A stretch of DNA of 64,000 bases from NCBI GenBank assembly GCA_033557465.1, contig CM066048.1, forward strand, positions 18,576,305 through 18,640,304. Reading direction: 5' to 3'. Each line of letters begins with the position of its first letter. Position 1 is the first letter of the stretch. This stretch comes from Ichthyophis bannanicus (lineage: Eukaryota > Chordata > Amphibia > Gymnophiona > Ichthyophiidae). The position numbers were made by a program, and so were the translations under genes. Below the pieces are notes generated by a model, which was given only the letters and a program-made list of their open reading frames with translations, ran no database searches and was not told the origin of the DNA. This document shows, in pieces, positions 1 through 11,655 of the stretch.

Positions 1-1281
1 CACCCCCAATTCCAACTTGGCCGCCTCTCCTGGAATGTCCTTCCCTGGTTCATCCGGCTGTTGGACCCGTTGCGACCAACGGAGGCAGGCCCCGGCCACC
101 CAGGCCCCACAGATGGAGGTCTGCAGGGAGAGGGCGCTGATATCAAATACCTGCTTCAATAGGGTGTCCAACTTCCTATCTTGGGCATCTTTGAGTGCCG
201 CACTCCCTTCTACTGGGATTGTCGTCTTCTTTGTTACAGCAGAGACCGCCGTGTCCACCTTAGGCGACCAAAACAGTTCCTGCTCTGGAATCGGGTACAG
301 GCGCGACATGGCCTGCCCTCTCTGGAATCCAGTTTCTGGCAGATCCCATTCATCCTGGATCATCTGTCGGACCACTCTATGCACAGGGAACACCTTCTGC
401 AACTTCCGCACTGCCTGGAGCAAAGGATCTTCCAGAGCTTCGTCTGCTGCTGGGAGACTAACCGGCATATTAAGGGTCATCAAGGACTCCACGATAAGCG
501 CTGGCAGCTCCTCCCGCTGAAACACTCATACAATCCGTGATTGATCCTCCTGCTCAGGAATCTCACCTTCTTCCAATTCCTCATCTTGCCAATCCAGCTT
601 CATGTCCAGATTGTCCTCGTCCAGAACCTGAGACTAGAGCATTCTCCTGGCTCTTCTCCAAGAGACATGGTCTTTTACTCGCTACTTGCGTCTCACTCTC
701 CTTCAAGTCTGCTGCCCTCTTGGCCCCTCACTCAGGCGCGGAGGCACAGTCCACCGCCCTATGTTGGCGCATGCAAAAGGCCTGGTGCAAAAGGAGGACA
801 AACTCTGATGAAAAATCCCCCGGTAACCCCCCCACCTCCCCCTACTGTGATGTAGAGGGCCCAAGGATGGCTGGGGAATCGGCAGTCGGCTCCAGAGCAG
901 CCACAGCAGCCCCCCTTTTGTCCTGTGTCTCCTGAGACAGAGTGGAACTCTTCTGCCTGGGTTGGCCGTCAATATCCTGCTCCAACGACGTGGCTTCTTG
1001 TGTGCAGCCCTGGCAAATGCCATCCTCGGTGACTGCATGATAACAGGTCCCACACACTAAGCATTGAGACCTGGCCGGCATGATGGAAAGGTGCTGGCCT
1101 AGGGACCCCCACTAGCACAAGTATGTTTAATGACAGCCCTTGAATGTGCTGAAACAAACAAAAAAGAAAATGAAAGCCAAGGCAACTAAATTGAAAACAA
1201 ATAATAACAGAATAAACTCCAGTGAGATATAGAAAGAAAACCCTGGAAACAGCCTCCCCTTATTGTCATCAGTAGATGTGG

Positions 1282-1300
<19 letters not shown>
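1..1300 (-). mobile_element. DIRS-A retrotransposon, gag-like ORF1 remnant and 5' leader
   Basis: Read on the minus strand this is the first ORF (gag-like) of a DIRS-type tyrosine-recombinase retrotransposon. The protein begins near 1081 with MPARSQCLVCG and a cysteine-containing start like that of DIRS-C (MSSRPQCVVCGT at 30165). Further left it matches the DIRS-C gag around the segments for QEEWD, RMIQ-like and KKTTIPV at about 180-400. The frame is broken several times, so the copy is dead. The window starts inside the element, so the RT, RNase H and recombinase parts lie outside. Bases 1082-1300 are leader sequence without an ORF. The DIRS identity is firm by comparison with DIRS-C and DIRS-D; exact frameshift points were not resolved. 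Confidence 0.8.

Positions 1301-1313
<13 letters not shown>
1285..1313. repeat. (TA)n microsatellite
   Basis: A run of about 14 TA units sits exactly at the 3' tail of the antisense CR1 insertion that follows. It probably grew from the tail of that LINE or from its insertion site. Confidence 0.9.
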
Positions 1314-1317
<4 letters not shown>

Positions 1318-1318
<1 letters not shown>

Positions 1319-2055
1319 CATAGAAACATGACAGAAAAAGACCACATGGCCTATCTAGTCTGTCCTTCCATATCAACAACTACAACAGTCCACTTTTTAC
1401 CTTTAGAGATCCTCTGTGTTGGTCCCATGCTTTTTTGAATTCAGTTACTGTCCTCATCTCTACCACCTCCACTGGGAGACTATTCCATGGATCCACTACT
1501 CTTTCCGTAAAGAAATATTCCCGCATATCACTCCTGAATCTATCTCCCTTCACCCTCATCCCATGTCCCCTCGCAGCAGAACTTGCTTTCAATTGAAAGA
1601 GGCTCTCTCCCTGAACATTTATGCCACGGAGGTATTTAAACATCTCAATCATATCACCTCTATCCCGCCTTTCCTCTAAGGTGTACATATTAAGATCCTT
1701 AAGTCAGTCCTCATATGCTTTATAATGAAGACCACTAATCATTTTAGTAGCCACCCTCTGCACCGACTCCATCCTGTTCACATCCTTTTGAAGGTGCGGT
1801 CTCCAGAATTGCACACCATACTCCAAATGAGGTCACACCAAAGACTTATACAGAGGCATTATCACCTCCTTTTTTCTGCTAGCCATTCCTCTCCGTATGC
1901 ACCCAAGCATCCTTCTAGCTTTTGCCGTCGCCTTTCCTACCTGTTTAGCTACTTTAAGATCATCAGACACAACCACGCCTAGGTCCCGCTCTTCTTTAGT
2001 GGACAAAAGTACTTCACCTCCTATACTGTATTGCTCCCTTGGATTGCTGCAGCAT
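1318..2055 (-). mobile_element. CR1-family LINE, 5'-truncated 3' end, inserted in DIRS-A
   Basis: Minus-strand reading gives the end of a CR1 reverse transcriptase: segments such as EERDLGVVVSDDLKVAKQ, ATAKARRMLGCIRRGM and WNSLPVEVVEMRTVTEFKKA are recognisable in successive frames. The same subfamily occurs at 17536-17945, 19757-19940 and 55766-58850, which fixes orientation and extent. The copy is truncated about at 2055 in the middle of the RT region and ends by the (TA)n run. It splits DIRS-A, so it is younger than that element. Confidence 0.85.
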
Positions 2056-2670
2056 ATATGAATTATGCTGCTGCAGAATTCTCCCTCACGACCCTCGAGG
2101 TGAGCAGAGAAGGCTGAGGAAAAACAAACAGTGCCACGGTTAATCATGGGTGCCCTGCTGGGCCACTGGTGGGAAGACAAACACATCAGTTACCCTTCCC
2201 GTGCAGCAGAGAAGCTCCTCCACGCGGCTACAGGCCACGCGCCTATTCCGCGTGCTTCCCCCGCTCTGAGCCAGTCCCCGCAGCTAAAATGAAATTATCT
2301 GTGAAGTACCTCAATGCCAGCTCTTCCTCCTGGCATGAACATGCTGCTACTGCCTCTGCCCTCCCTCATACGCTCAGCCATTGGCTATGTCTTTGGCGTG
2401 TAGAGGCTGACAGGAAGCTGCCAATCCACTCAGTATCTGCTGCAGTGGCTCCTCACCCAAAGGGTTCGGGAGCTACCTGAATCACCCGGAGAGTGAAGCC
2501 TCTTACCAAACAGGACCCTGGGGGGGGGGGGGGAGAGTATTCCTCCTCCTGCAGCTCTGGCTTGACTCCTCTGAAAAAACTGGACAAAGTATTCTAGCTA
2601 TTCCAAAAGACAGAAAAATATATAGGGATTCAAATGAAAACAAACTGAATTCAAACTACACTAAACTATG
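2056..2670 (-). mobile_element. DIRS-A leader resumed after the CR1 insertion
   Basis: Non-coding sequence between the CR1 copy and the terminal repeat. It includes a run of about 14 G at 2521-2534. It is assigned to DIRS-A because the matching terminal repeat follows at 2671 and DIRS-B has a similar-length leader between its gag start and its terminal repeat. Confidence 0.55.
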
Positions 2671-2874
2671 CTCCTTAGTTGTCCCTTCAGGGAGTCCCGC
2701 ACCCTGGCTCACCAACTCCTCCAGCTGCTTGGAGGCTGAGCATACTGGGGCTGGTGAGTGGTGCCAGCTGCATTACACTGGTGTCATCAAAAAGATGACA
2801 TGCGCAGTCTCCAAGCTGCTGGAGGAGGTGCACTACCCAGAGGTGCAGGACTGGACTGGAGGACCAATAAAGAA
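2671..2874 (-). repeat. DIRS-A terminal repeat
   Basis: About 200 bp closely matching the DIRS-B terminus at 10591-10795 and more distantly the DIRS-C terminus at 31010-31211. It contains an internal inverted repeat: CCAGCTGCTTGGAGGCTGAG pairs with a CAGTCTCCAAGCTGCTGG segment downstream. A short inner hairpin TGTCATC-AAAAA-GATGACA lies between. The outer end is near ACCAATAAAGAA. Confidence 0.8.
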
Positions 2875-5800
2875 GAAATATTTTTTAATCATGTTGAATT
2901 AGCTACAGATGTACTGGAGTTTTTCTCCATCTTCCCCTGAATTACACCCTAAAGAGAGCTTTGGGCAGTCAGAAGAGGTAGTAAGAGAGGAACTAGCTGG
3001 ACTTCTGGTCTTCTCTTGGCCCCTAATCAGATGTGCACAAGTATCTTACAGTCAGGTAATATTATAATATTAAGATTTCTACAATTACTGTATAAAAGGT
3101 ACATCTGTGTACCTGTGCTTCTCTTGTGTTTTCTGTCCCTCCCCCATTAGAAAAAAATATAGTTCAAATTATTCCCTTATCTTCCATGCTTGTGGGCTTT
3201 AAATGATGTGTCACTGACTGATAATATCGCAGGCAGGGAAACACAGCCTGGGCATCCTTCTCCATTCTCCCTACAGTAAGCTAGATGGACATGATCGTAT
3301 GGGCATGCAGTAATAGGCATATGATGTTCATTACATAGCTAAGCAAAACTGAATGAGGATGAACACCTGCCACAGATTAAGTTCATACGTCCATTTGACA
3401 ACTGCTTTGGATCTGGGAGAAGGGAGGAACAAGGCACATTTGCAGCAGGAATAATCTAAGTCTTTCTGCAGAAATCCTACACAAATGGTTTGCAAGTACA
3501 GCATGGATGCTTTTGGCAACACAAAAGGTCCTTTTTTCTGATGCCTTGGGAGGAAGGAATGATCATACAAGGCAAATCCCCCGCCCCTTAATCCAAACTC
3601 TAGGCCTTCCTACTGCATTCATACTTTATATGTGCTTCTATGATGCCTGTATGGTCATGGAAGAGTCTGTCATGATGATGTTCAGCACAGCAACTCCCTA
3701 AATTTATCTAGGCTCATAACAGCGGAAACTACTAACTTACTAAGATATCCCCTCCCTTTTTCAGCATCCCACTGCCAGCAGGAGCCTTACTTTTCAAACA
3801 ATTCTTAGTAGTCTAACAATCTTACCTATCAAAATCACACTGCTGGGTGTCTCTGTGAGTGACAGCCCGCCAGCAGCAGGACACAGCTAGGAGCAACCTC
3901 AGCTGCTTCAGCCCTCTCTCTCGAAATCTCCCCTTCTTCCCGCCAGATGCAGCTTGAGGTTTTCCAGCCCACACCAGCGTTGAGGGCCAACATGATGGCA
4001 GTACATGTGTCAGGATTTTTGCAGCTGTTGTCAGCTGCTCCTAGCAGGAACGGAATCCGTATGGTCCGGGATGTCCCCAGTGGCAGCTGTCTCCCTAGCT
4101 CAGCTGGGCACACAAAGGTCTCTCCCACTATCCCATGGAGTTTTGGATAGTGCAGGGTGACAGAAAGGCCATATTAGGCTCATCACACAGTTGGCCTGCT
4201 TTTAATTCTAGCTTTCCAGCCATAAAGTCTCTCCCTTTCTCTTGAAAATACTAAGTTTAACTTCCTTTTGGTATTATCCGACACAGATCCCTCCTTCTTG
4301 GAGGCCGGGAGGGAGAAGAGATGAGAGCAAACTCTGGCAGAATGGAGAGTTCTGATACCATTGTGTCTCAGAGCAAAGAACTGTTTGTTCCATCCATTGC
4401 ATGCAGTAACACAGTCTTCAGGATCGCAGTGCTCTGCAACTCTCATTCTTGGTGTTCTGCCCAGTGGAAGTATGCTGCCATAGGCTGATGAATGGAACTG
4501 GCAGGAGATGCAGTACTCAGGGCTCAGTGTGGGTGATTATGTAGGTTACAAAGCAGAGTCAGTCTGCTGAGCCCAGGTCCTTTCTTCATGCTCACTGTGA
4601 AACACAGAAACAGACAATATGAGGGCTGCTAGACCTCCAGGCCAATAAAGTTTGCTCAGATTCACAGACCCTATTGATCTGTAGCTTTGCCCCTCACTTC
4701 CCTACAATTAAAGAGCTTTGACACTTATCCCAAGCTTCAAGACTTCTGTTTACTGCAGAGAAAATCACCGTCTCAGAGAAGCATGCGAAAGGGGAAACAA
4801 AGTAAAATCCACTCCCCGCCTTTTTGGGAACTGACCCATTTCCTGAAGATGGTGGCCAGTGACATTGCACTCAAAGAGGAATCTGTCTGGCCTGGAGGGC
4901 TACGATGTCATAACGACATCAGACACTGCATAAACCAATCAGATCCTGCTATGCTGTGCTCGCAGCTGTTTGATTCTTCCAGATGTGAATACTCCTAGGG
5001 GCTTAGGAAAGTATCTTCAACATTTACAATGTTTGCTTTAGATCTGATTTATTACAAACAATAAATATCTGACCCCATCGGCACATCATATCATAAAATA
5101 TCCAAATACATTAAAAAACAAACAAACATTACAAATTTCATAAGCTGAAAGCACTGATGGATGCAGAACATCACTGATTACGACCAGTTCTTTTGGACTG
5201 CTAGACCATAGTACATGGAGTTCGGACTTGAGACATCTAGGTTGGGATGTACGCATGTCCGGTGATATTTTAGAAAAGGCTCTGCAGTAGGGCATGTGAT
5301 GCAACTGTGCATCTGCGTACAGCACAAGGAGCTGTTTTACAAACCTACATGTGGGAAAAATCAAGAGTACTTTTCCTCTTCTTGCTCCTCATATTGTGGT
5401 CTAATATTAATATGGATTATGTTTGATTGAGGATTTTGTTATTTCTTTATTGTTTGTTCTTTATTGCCTGTATTCTTTTTTTGGGGAGATATAATTTGTA
5501 TCGTGCATAAATACAAAATTAAAAAAAAAATCAAAGGAAACTCAGCAACTTGCATATATATGGGATCATTTTGCAAATCTATACGCAGAAATACTGCCCA
5601 TTAACTACAGAAGCCCCAATCTTTCCATCATTTAAATTTGGAGGGGAAATTTAAAAAATGGGGTATTAAGCCCTTTAATTCCACCTGTAAAAACTTACGT
5701 GTGCTAGTGAGCAGTTGTAAAACCTGACGTGGATAGTTTTGGTCATGCATGTGCCTTCCCTATATGAAATGGAAAATGCACATATAGATTCTGACCTGCC

Positions 5801-6215
5801 TAGGTCACGCCTCCTTGTAAGTCCATCAACATGTAAGTTTAACCTTATAAAAATCACCATTTCCACGTGTAAATGTTGGATTTTCCATATGGAAATCAAG
5901 AATAAGGCTTCTAAAATAACCCTATATATACATTAAAATGCTGATCATCTACGACCAATCTCCAAGGGTGGGGGAAGGAGGGGAGTGCGACAGGGGGAAG
6001 CACATCAAGAGAAAACACCCAGCTGACCAGTCGGAAAAAATCAAATGAAGTCAAACCACTGTATGCGGACTTCATGGAGTCAGAGTTTAATCCTGTTTAG
6101 TCTCAGTATAAAAGGATGAAGACTTTCAATGCAATGCAGGGAGGGTGAACACTCATTGTTGTAAACAGTTCCATTTAAAGAACAGATGTTATTGTCTTTT
6201 TATTTTCATCAGTGC
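2875..6215. other. No gene recognised
   Basis: AT-rich sequence with only short unsupported reading frames. I found no splice-bounded conserved coding stretch, RNA gene or well-bounded transposon here. Old degenerate repeats may be present but cannot be named by eye. Confidence 0.6.
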
Positions 6216-6217
6216 AG

Positions 6218-6372
6218 GAGAATGTGTGTGGTTTAGTAGCTAAAACATGCGACTCTGAGTCAGATTTTGATAGATCGACTCTCCTGACTCTATCCCTGTG
6301 GCTTGATTGTATTTCTGGCTCTGCCATGACTCTCTATGTGTGACCTCAGAACAAGCCCCTCTGGGGTAATTT
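6218..6372 (+). repeat. Old tRNA-derived SINE trace (CORE/MIR type)
   Basis: The order of phrases, GTGGTTTAGTAGCTAAAACATGCGACTCTG, then a GGCTCTGCCATGACTCT segment and TGTGTGACCTCAG, follows the tRNA-related head and central core of MIR/CORE-SINEs. The head is interrupted by some extra bases. No target duplication was seen and divergence is high. Confidence 0.45.
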
Positions 6373-8311
6373 TACTACTCTGCCGACAGGAACTCCTCCC
6401 TCTAGTGTGGGTTAAAGTATGTTCAAAAGGACATTAGGAGGCACTTTTAGAAGGCACCTAGTTTTAGGCACCAGCAATGCATGTGATTGTCAGTAGTTCA
6501 GTCATTTATGCACATAAATGATCTCTTATAAAATACCAACTATGCACATTGGTGGCATCAGGGGTAGCTTCATTGTGGATGTGCAGAGGGGCAGAACATG
6601 GGCGGAGCGAACAAGTCCATACATAGATTATAGAATACAATAATCTATGCACAAAGCAGGCGTGGTCATTTATACCAGCTCTAGGGCTATGTAAATCATT
6701 GCACCTTAATTTAAAGCACATTCTCCCACCGTTTATGCTAGCATTTTACACATGCACTTGACTTTATAAAACAGGTGTAAATGGCACTAGGTGCAACTTC
6801 AGAAAATTACTCTTTTAGGTGCTTACTTTTACTTTCAGATACAGCAGGAGATTTTATAAATTCCCATTTCTGTGCAGGCCCAGATTTAGGCACAGGCAAC
6901 ATAAGCATTCAGTACAAAATTCTGAAAGATGCTGGAGTGTGTCCACCGCGTGCATGCATTCAGTGGGCCTGAGGCCACAGTGATTAATCTTCAGCTGCAA
7001 CAAGGCAATTTCAACAGCAGAATTCAGTGCAAGGCCTGTGAGCCTTCTGGTGCCCTGCTCCTTCTGTTTGCCTGGATTTCCAGGTGATGGGGCACAATGC
7101 TGAAGCGTTCTCAGGTCCCGAGCTCACTTTAGGTATGAAAATTGTCTTGCTGCTGCTTCTGCTCAGGATGAACTGGCAGGTGAAGTGGTTTGGATGGGGA
7201 AATATAGGTGTGGGGAATAGAGGAGGTCTGCCCCTTGCCTATGGGTGCCCCACTTAAACTCCAGTCCTGTTTTTGTGGGTAAAACACTACGGTGGTCATT
7301 TTAGAAGCCTTATTTGTGATTTGGACATCCAAAACATGCATGCGGGCGTCCAAATCACAGAGCCATTTTGAGAGATGGGTGTCAAGACGTCCCCGGCACG
7401 TGCATGTTTAAATACGCCAGTGGGTGTAGCAGGGGCATGTTCAGGGCGGTCTGCCAAATGTAGATGTGTGCACCTGATTTTAGAAACAGACAGCATGTCT
7501 AGACCCATGTCCCAATCTGTGCCTTCTCCACAGCACTGCCATCAGAAAATTGCTCGTTTTGGCGGAATACCTCTTGGAGGGTGTAGAGGAGATAGTACCC
7601 TGGTATTCCTAGTACTATCCACATTCACAATGACCTTTAATAAAACTTGAGGACATCTGTGTTTCAGGTCCCCCCCCCCCCCTGTCTAGAATACTGCCAC
7701 GGGAATGTCTATATAGACGTCCATGACAGCATCTATATCGGGGATGTTTACATTTCTGAAATCATGTCCAACTTTGGATGTGACTGGCCTTTTCAGGCAC
7801 ATTTTCACATGGATGTCCCCAACTGCACCCGAACGTCTTTTCTAAAATGTACCTTCACACAAACTGCAGAAATACCTTTGAAAACTACTAAGTACTTTCC
7901 CTATCTCCCTGCACCTGGCTACACACCAGTAATTGGCCAGCTATAGCTTCTGCTCTCTTCTGAACTCTGGAAGTTATTGGGCAGTTCAAACTTGTAAAAT
8001 TATTAAACAGACAAAGGGAGCTAAAGTACCTTGCCTTACCCACACAAGAGCCATCAGCAGAGGCAGGATTAGAACTTGTAGCTCCTCAGTGGCATGGAAT
8101 TTCAAAAGCAGGCTGCTCTCTTCCAGACAGAGGGAGGAGGTTCCCGTTCAAAATTGTAAGCTGCAGCCTGCCCAGAGGGTTCCCCTTAATGTATTAGCAG
8201 TCAGCTGGCTGAACATAAGGACAGGACCATGCAAAAATTACTTGTTTCACTGACAGGGGTGCACTTTTCGAACTGGAAGCCAGCACAGTCAATACACCAG
8301 TATCCAAATCA
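6373..8311. other. No gene recognised; possible antisense SINE trace near 7990-8140
   Basis: No coding sequence is supported. Around 8030-8110 the phrases CCTTACCCACACAAG and GAGGCAGGATTAGAACTTG resemble the complement of a SINE core. A C-run of about 12 bases lies at 7671-7682. The segment 7280-7900 looks like old repeat DNA without clear ends. Confidence 0.45.
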
Positions 8312-9300
8312 GGTCAGCATACCACGGGCACCTCGACCAGTCTGGTGCAACCAGAATTACAAATCCCCAGTACGCCTCTATCCGTTGCACTAACTAGCCT
8401 ATGAGCGCCCACGGGAGAAAAACAGAGAAGACCCTCTTCGAGCCACTGCTGAATTAGAGCATCCAGACCCTTGGACATCCTCTCTTCATCTGCTGAAAAA
8501 CCGGCAGGCCTTGGCCGATTCAACCATTGCCATTAGGTCTATGGCCGGTGTGCCCCATTGGCGGATCACCTGCTCGAACACCTCCTGATTGAGCTGCCAT
8601 TCTCCAGGATCCATGTGCAATTGGTTGAGGTAGTTTGCTGTCACATTGTCAACTCCCACTACGTGCACTGCCGATAACACCTGGAGACGAATCTCTGCCC
8701 ATCCGAACAGCATTTCAGCCTCCTCCTTCAGGGCTGCACTGCCCATGCCTCCTTGCCGGTTGATGTAAGCTACCGTGGTTACATTGTCTGAGATGACTTG
8801 GACCACCTTCCCCTGCAATCATGGCTCGAAACCTTCTAGCGCCGTGTCAAGGTCTTCCCCATCCAGCCCCTCTGATAACGGCGATTGTTGCCACTCCTCT
8901 AAGCCACTAGCCCGCTTAGACATCACTGCTCCTGACACGTGCTGTTTTGCGTCTGACACCTTTAGCCCTGTGTTCTGGGGCTGAGGAGCCACTTGCCAAG
9001 CTCTGTTGATGTAGGCAAAATGCCTTATGCAAAAGTAAGACAAATTGCGGTGAGAACCCCCCCGGGAGCCCTATTGATCCCTGGGCTTGAGGGGTGGATG
9101 GTCCGGGCATCATGCAGAGACTTGGGGCTGGATCTGTTGAAGGTAACATGGCGTCCCTTGCCCCCAGGGTCTCTTGCAACCGGGAGAGACTCTCCTGCCT
9201 CATCTCATCCTGCAGGTCCTGCTCCCATGACTTAGCCTCTTGCGTGCAGTTTAGGCAGACGCCTGCCTCCGAGACCACACTATAGTCGGGGACCGCATAT
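8312..9300 (-). mobile_element. DIRS-B retrotransposon, fused gag and RNase H remnant lacking RT
   Basis: Minus-strand reading. From 9278 to about 8826 is gag-like ORF1 (VSEAGVCLNCTQEAKSWEQD, FSPQFVLLLHKAFCL). From 8818 it passes directly into the distal RNase H domain (VVQVISDNVTTVAYINRQGG, VDNVTANYLNQ) and then into the following conserved region (PAIDLMAMVESAKACRFFSR, then FSADEERMSKGLDALIQQWL). The whole RT domain that should separate gag from RNase H is missing. The tyrosine recombinase side is truncated at about 8312. The copy has several frameshifts and is inactive. Confidence 0.8.
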
Positions 9301-9752
9301 CTTAAGGATTTTTAGATTGCACTGCCATGTTGTATCTTAAAGATATGAAATGGACCTTGCACTGATTCAATCAAACTGACACTTTCTCCGAGTAAAGTTA
9401 CGTTTTTATTCTAATACTACAAATGGCTATAAGGGAGTACAGCTTCCCTTACAAGCAATATTGCAAATTTCATAGGTACATAATCTGGGCTAAGCGACAA
9501 GGGATGATCATGTCAGGTTACTCACTAACCATAGACAGATGGAAGGATTTCATTTGCCTCCTATCCACTGACTGACTATCTTTCAAATTACATACATTTC
9601 TTGTATGCAGGTACTTCCTGTTTTCCTCAGAGCTGTAGCTGCTGCAAACCTATATGCAGTACTTCCGCCCCCCCCCCCCCACTTATGAGCTGTATAACAC
9701 AAGGAATGCTTAAGGAATAAGTGGGTTTATCCCCCTTGATACCATCCTATAC
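9300..9752. mobile_element. Unclassified ~450-bp insertion in the DIRS-B gag start
   Basis: The DIRS-B ORF1 start (MPARPQCLV on the minus strand at about 9775-9750) and the rest of the gag reading (from about 9295) are separated by sequence absent from the other DIRS copies. It contains a C-run at 9668-9681. On the minus strand it has an AATAAAA polyadenylation-like signal near 9400. A short TATA/ATA match flanks it. It could be a solo LTR or SINE; no class can be assigned. Confidence 0.4.
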
Positions 9753-10590
9753 CAGGCACTGCGGTCTGGCTGGCATGGTGGGACGGGCTGGGGGCATTCC
9801 CCAGAAAAGCCCCCTGTACCCGGGTAGGTAAAAGGATCCCTAGGACGGTGCACCTCCATGGGCTCAGGCACAGAGCACTAGAGCACTTGAACTAAAATAA
9901 AATAAAATAAAACCAAAATCTAAATAACTGAAACTGAAATTAAAAAGAAACTGCAAATGGCCCCCTAGGAAGAAGCTGCTCTATCCTGCTTTATTCTCCG
10001 GTGGTTCTCTCTCCCGGGCACCCAAAATACAGCAGGGGGTTAAACACACGTGAGCCTGAATAAGAAGAAATCATGCCTAAATGCAACGGGGAAAGTTTTC
10101 CGCACCGCTGCAGGCTCCCAAACATGCAGCTGCAGGCCGCCTCCTTGTGTTCTGGCAGTTGCTAGGGGTTCCTGCTGTCGTCCTCCCCCCCCCCCCGCCA
10201 CTTTTACCTTGGAGCCTCTTTGCCGCATGGCTTTTCTACCCCTCGTGCTCAGCCTTTCTTCCCGGCTTCGGCGCTGAGGAGGGTGACTCGGAGCTGCCAG
10301 CTTTCACTCCTGTCAATCAACTGCAGCCCCTGCGGCGGCTCCTCACCTGATAATGGGTTCGGGAGCCGCCAGAAGTCTCGGACTGAGGAAGGCCCCCACA
10401 GAACTCCCCCCCCCCCCCGAAATCCTGGGGGGAGAGGGGAAAGAAGGAATATCCACCCCTAAGCCCTGTTGTCCCCCCAGGTTCTCTCTGTTCCTTCTGA
10501 TTATTATTATTATTATTTTACTTCTGCCTTTAAAAACAAAGAACCTGTACCTTAACAGGGGAATAAAAAGCAAACTGTAACTAAACCTAT
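9753..10590 (-). mobile_element. DIRS-B ORF1 start and leader
   Basis: On the minus strand the ORF1 ATG lies at about 9775, and 9776-10590 is its leader toward the terminal repeat. It holds (TAAAA)n at 9891-9911, C-runs near 10187 and 10409, and a (TTA)n run near 10499-10516. No independent gene is supported. Confidence 0.65.
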
Positions 10591-10795
10591 ATCCTTAGTT
10601 GCCCCTTCAGTGAGTCCAGCACCCTGGCTTACCAGCTCCTCCAGCTGCTTGGAGACTGAGCATACTGGGGGCTGGTAGGCGGTGCTAGCTGTATTTGTAC
10701 CGGGTGTCATCAAAAGATGACATACTCAGTCTCCAAGCTGCTGGAAGAGGTGCACTACCCAGAGGTGCGGGACTGAACTTGAGGGATGATAAGGA
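10591..10795 (-). repeat. DIRS-B terminal repeat with internal hairpin
   Basis: Ends in GATGATAAGGAA, like the DIRS-C terminus GATAAGGAA. It carries an imperfect inverted repeat, 10641-10663 against 10722-10744, with 21 of 23 positions paired. Inside is the small hairpin TGTCATC-AAAA-GATGACA. Confidence 0.85.
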
Positions 10796-11655
10796 ACTAG
10801 CAATTCATGCTGTGCACTTGGTGATCCTTGCACGTTGCCCCCCACCCACCCACCCAGCAGCATGCAAAACTCAGTTTTGTTGGGCCTCCTAGAAGCCCAG
10901 TGATGACCTCAGCTCCTCTTCCATGCTTGCGCGCTGTGCAATTCACTTCCGGAGTGCAAAATATGAGGAGTTCTCCTGACATATAACTGCCTCATGATTT
11001 GCACCATGGATTTTTGACCTTTTGGTCTGTAACCCCCACTCATATTGGCCTTGGATTGCTTATATGGACAGAAAGCAAGATCAGGGAATCGAAGCATGGG
11101 AGCTCCATCTTAAAACTATACTGGACCCTTTAAAAATGTTAACCCAACTGCACATCTGGCAAAACTTGTCTTCATGCTTCTGCCAAGGTTTGCTGGCAGC
11201 AGACCTAAACTGTCTTTTCTCCTCCCCTCTCCCCCTGATCTAGCACAGAGAAATATGATTCTCATCATTCCCACTAGCCCACTCTCATCCCCCTTCCCAA
11301 GAGACCAGTCCTCGTAGTGGCTGCTGACAGTTGCATGGAGCCTTCAGGATACTGAGGCCTGGGGTGTTTCCGATTAAACATTGCTTCCTGACCAAGTCCT
11401 GTGAGGACATAGTGCTCATACATCAGGATTTCGGGTGTAGCTTTCAGAAGATAGCATCAACAGACAATAAAGGCCCATGGTCCACTTCAAAGGACCATGC
11501 CTGCCTTTCAGATAACACCACTCCATCAAGGTCATTTCAATCCATTTCTACTTTTTAAACTATGATGAGGCTAAGCCAGTTCATCAGGAAATTCATAGTA
11601 AAGAACTGGAACCACTGGTCTATAGGTAGAATGGGGGGTAAAACCAGGACTGGCT
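10796..11655. other. No gene recognised
   Basis: No coding exon, RNA gene or bounded repeat could be supported in this stretch. Confidence 0.6.

Noticed and set aside
1..540. Plus-strand frame of 167 codons at the window start
   Set aside because: Antisense to the DIRS-A gag region, with no protein resemblance of its own.
2875..8311. Possible host gene exons among short open frames
   Set aside because: No frame showed a recognisable protein together with plausible splice sites; neighbours expected near NDUFS2 in mammals were looked for and not recognised anywhere left of 53 kb.
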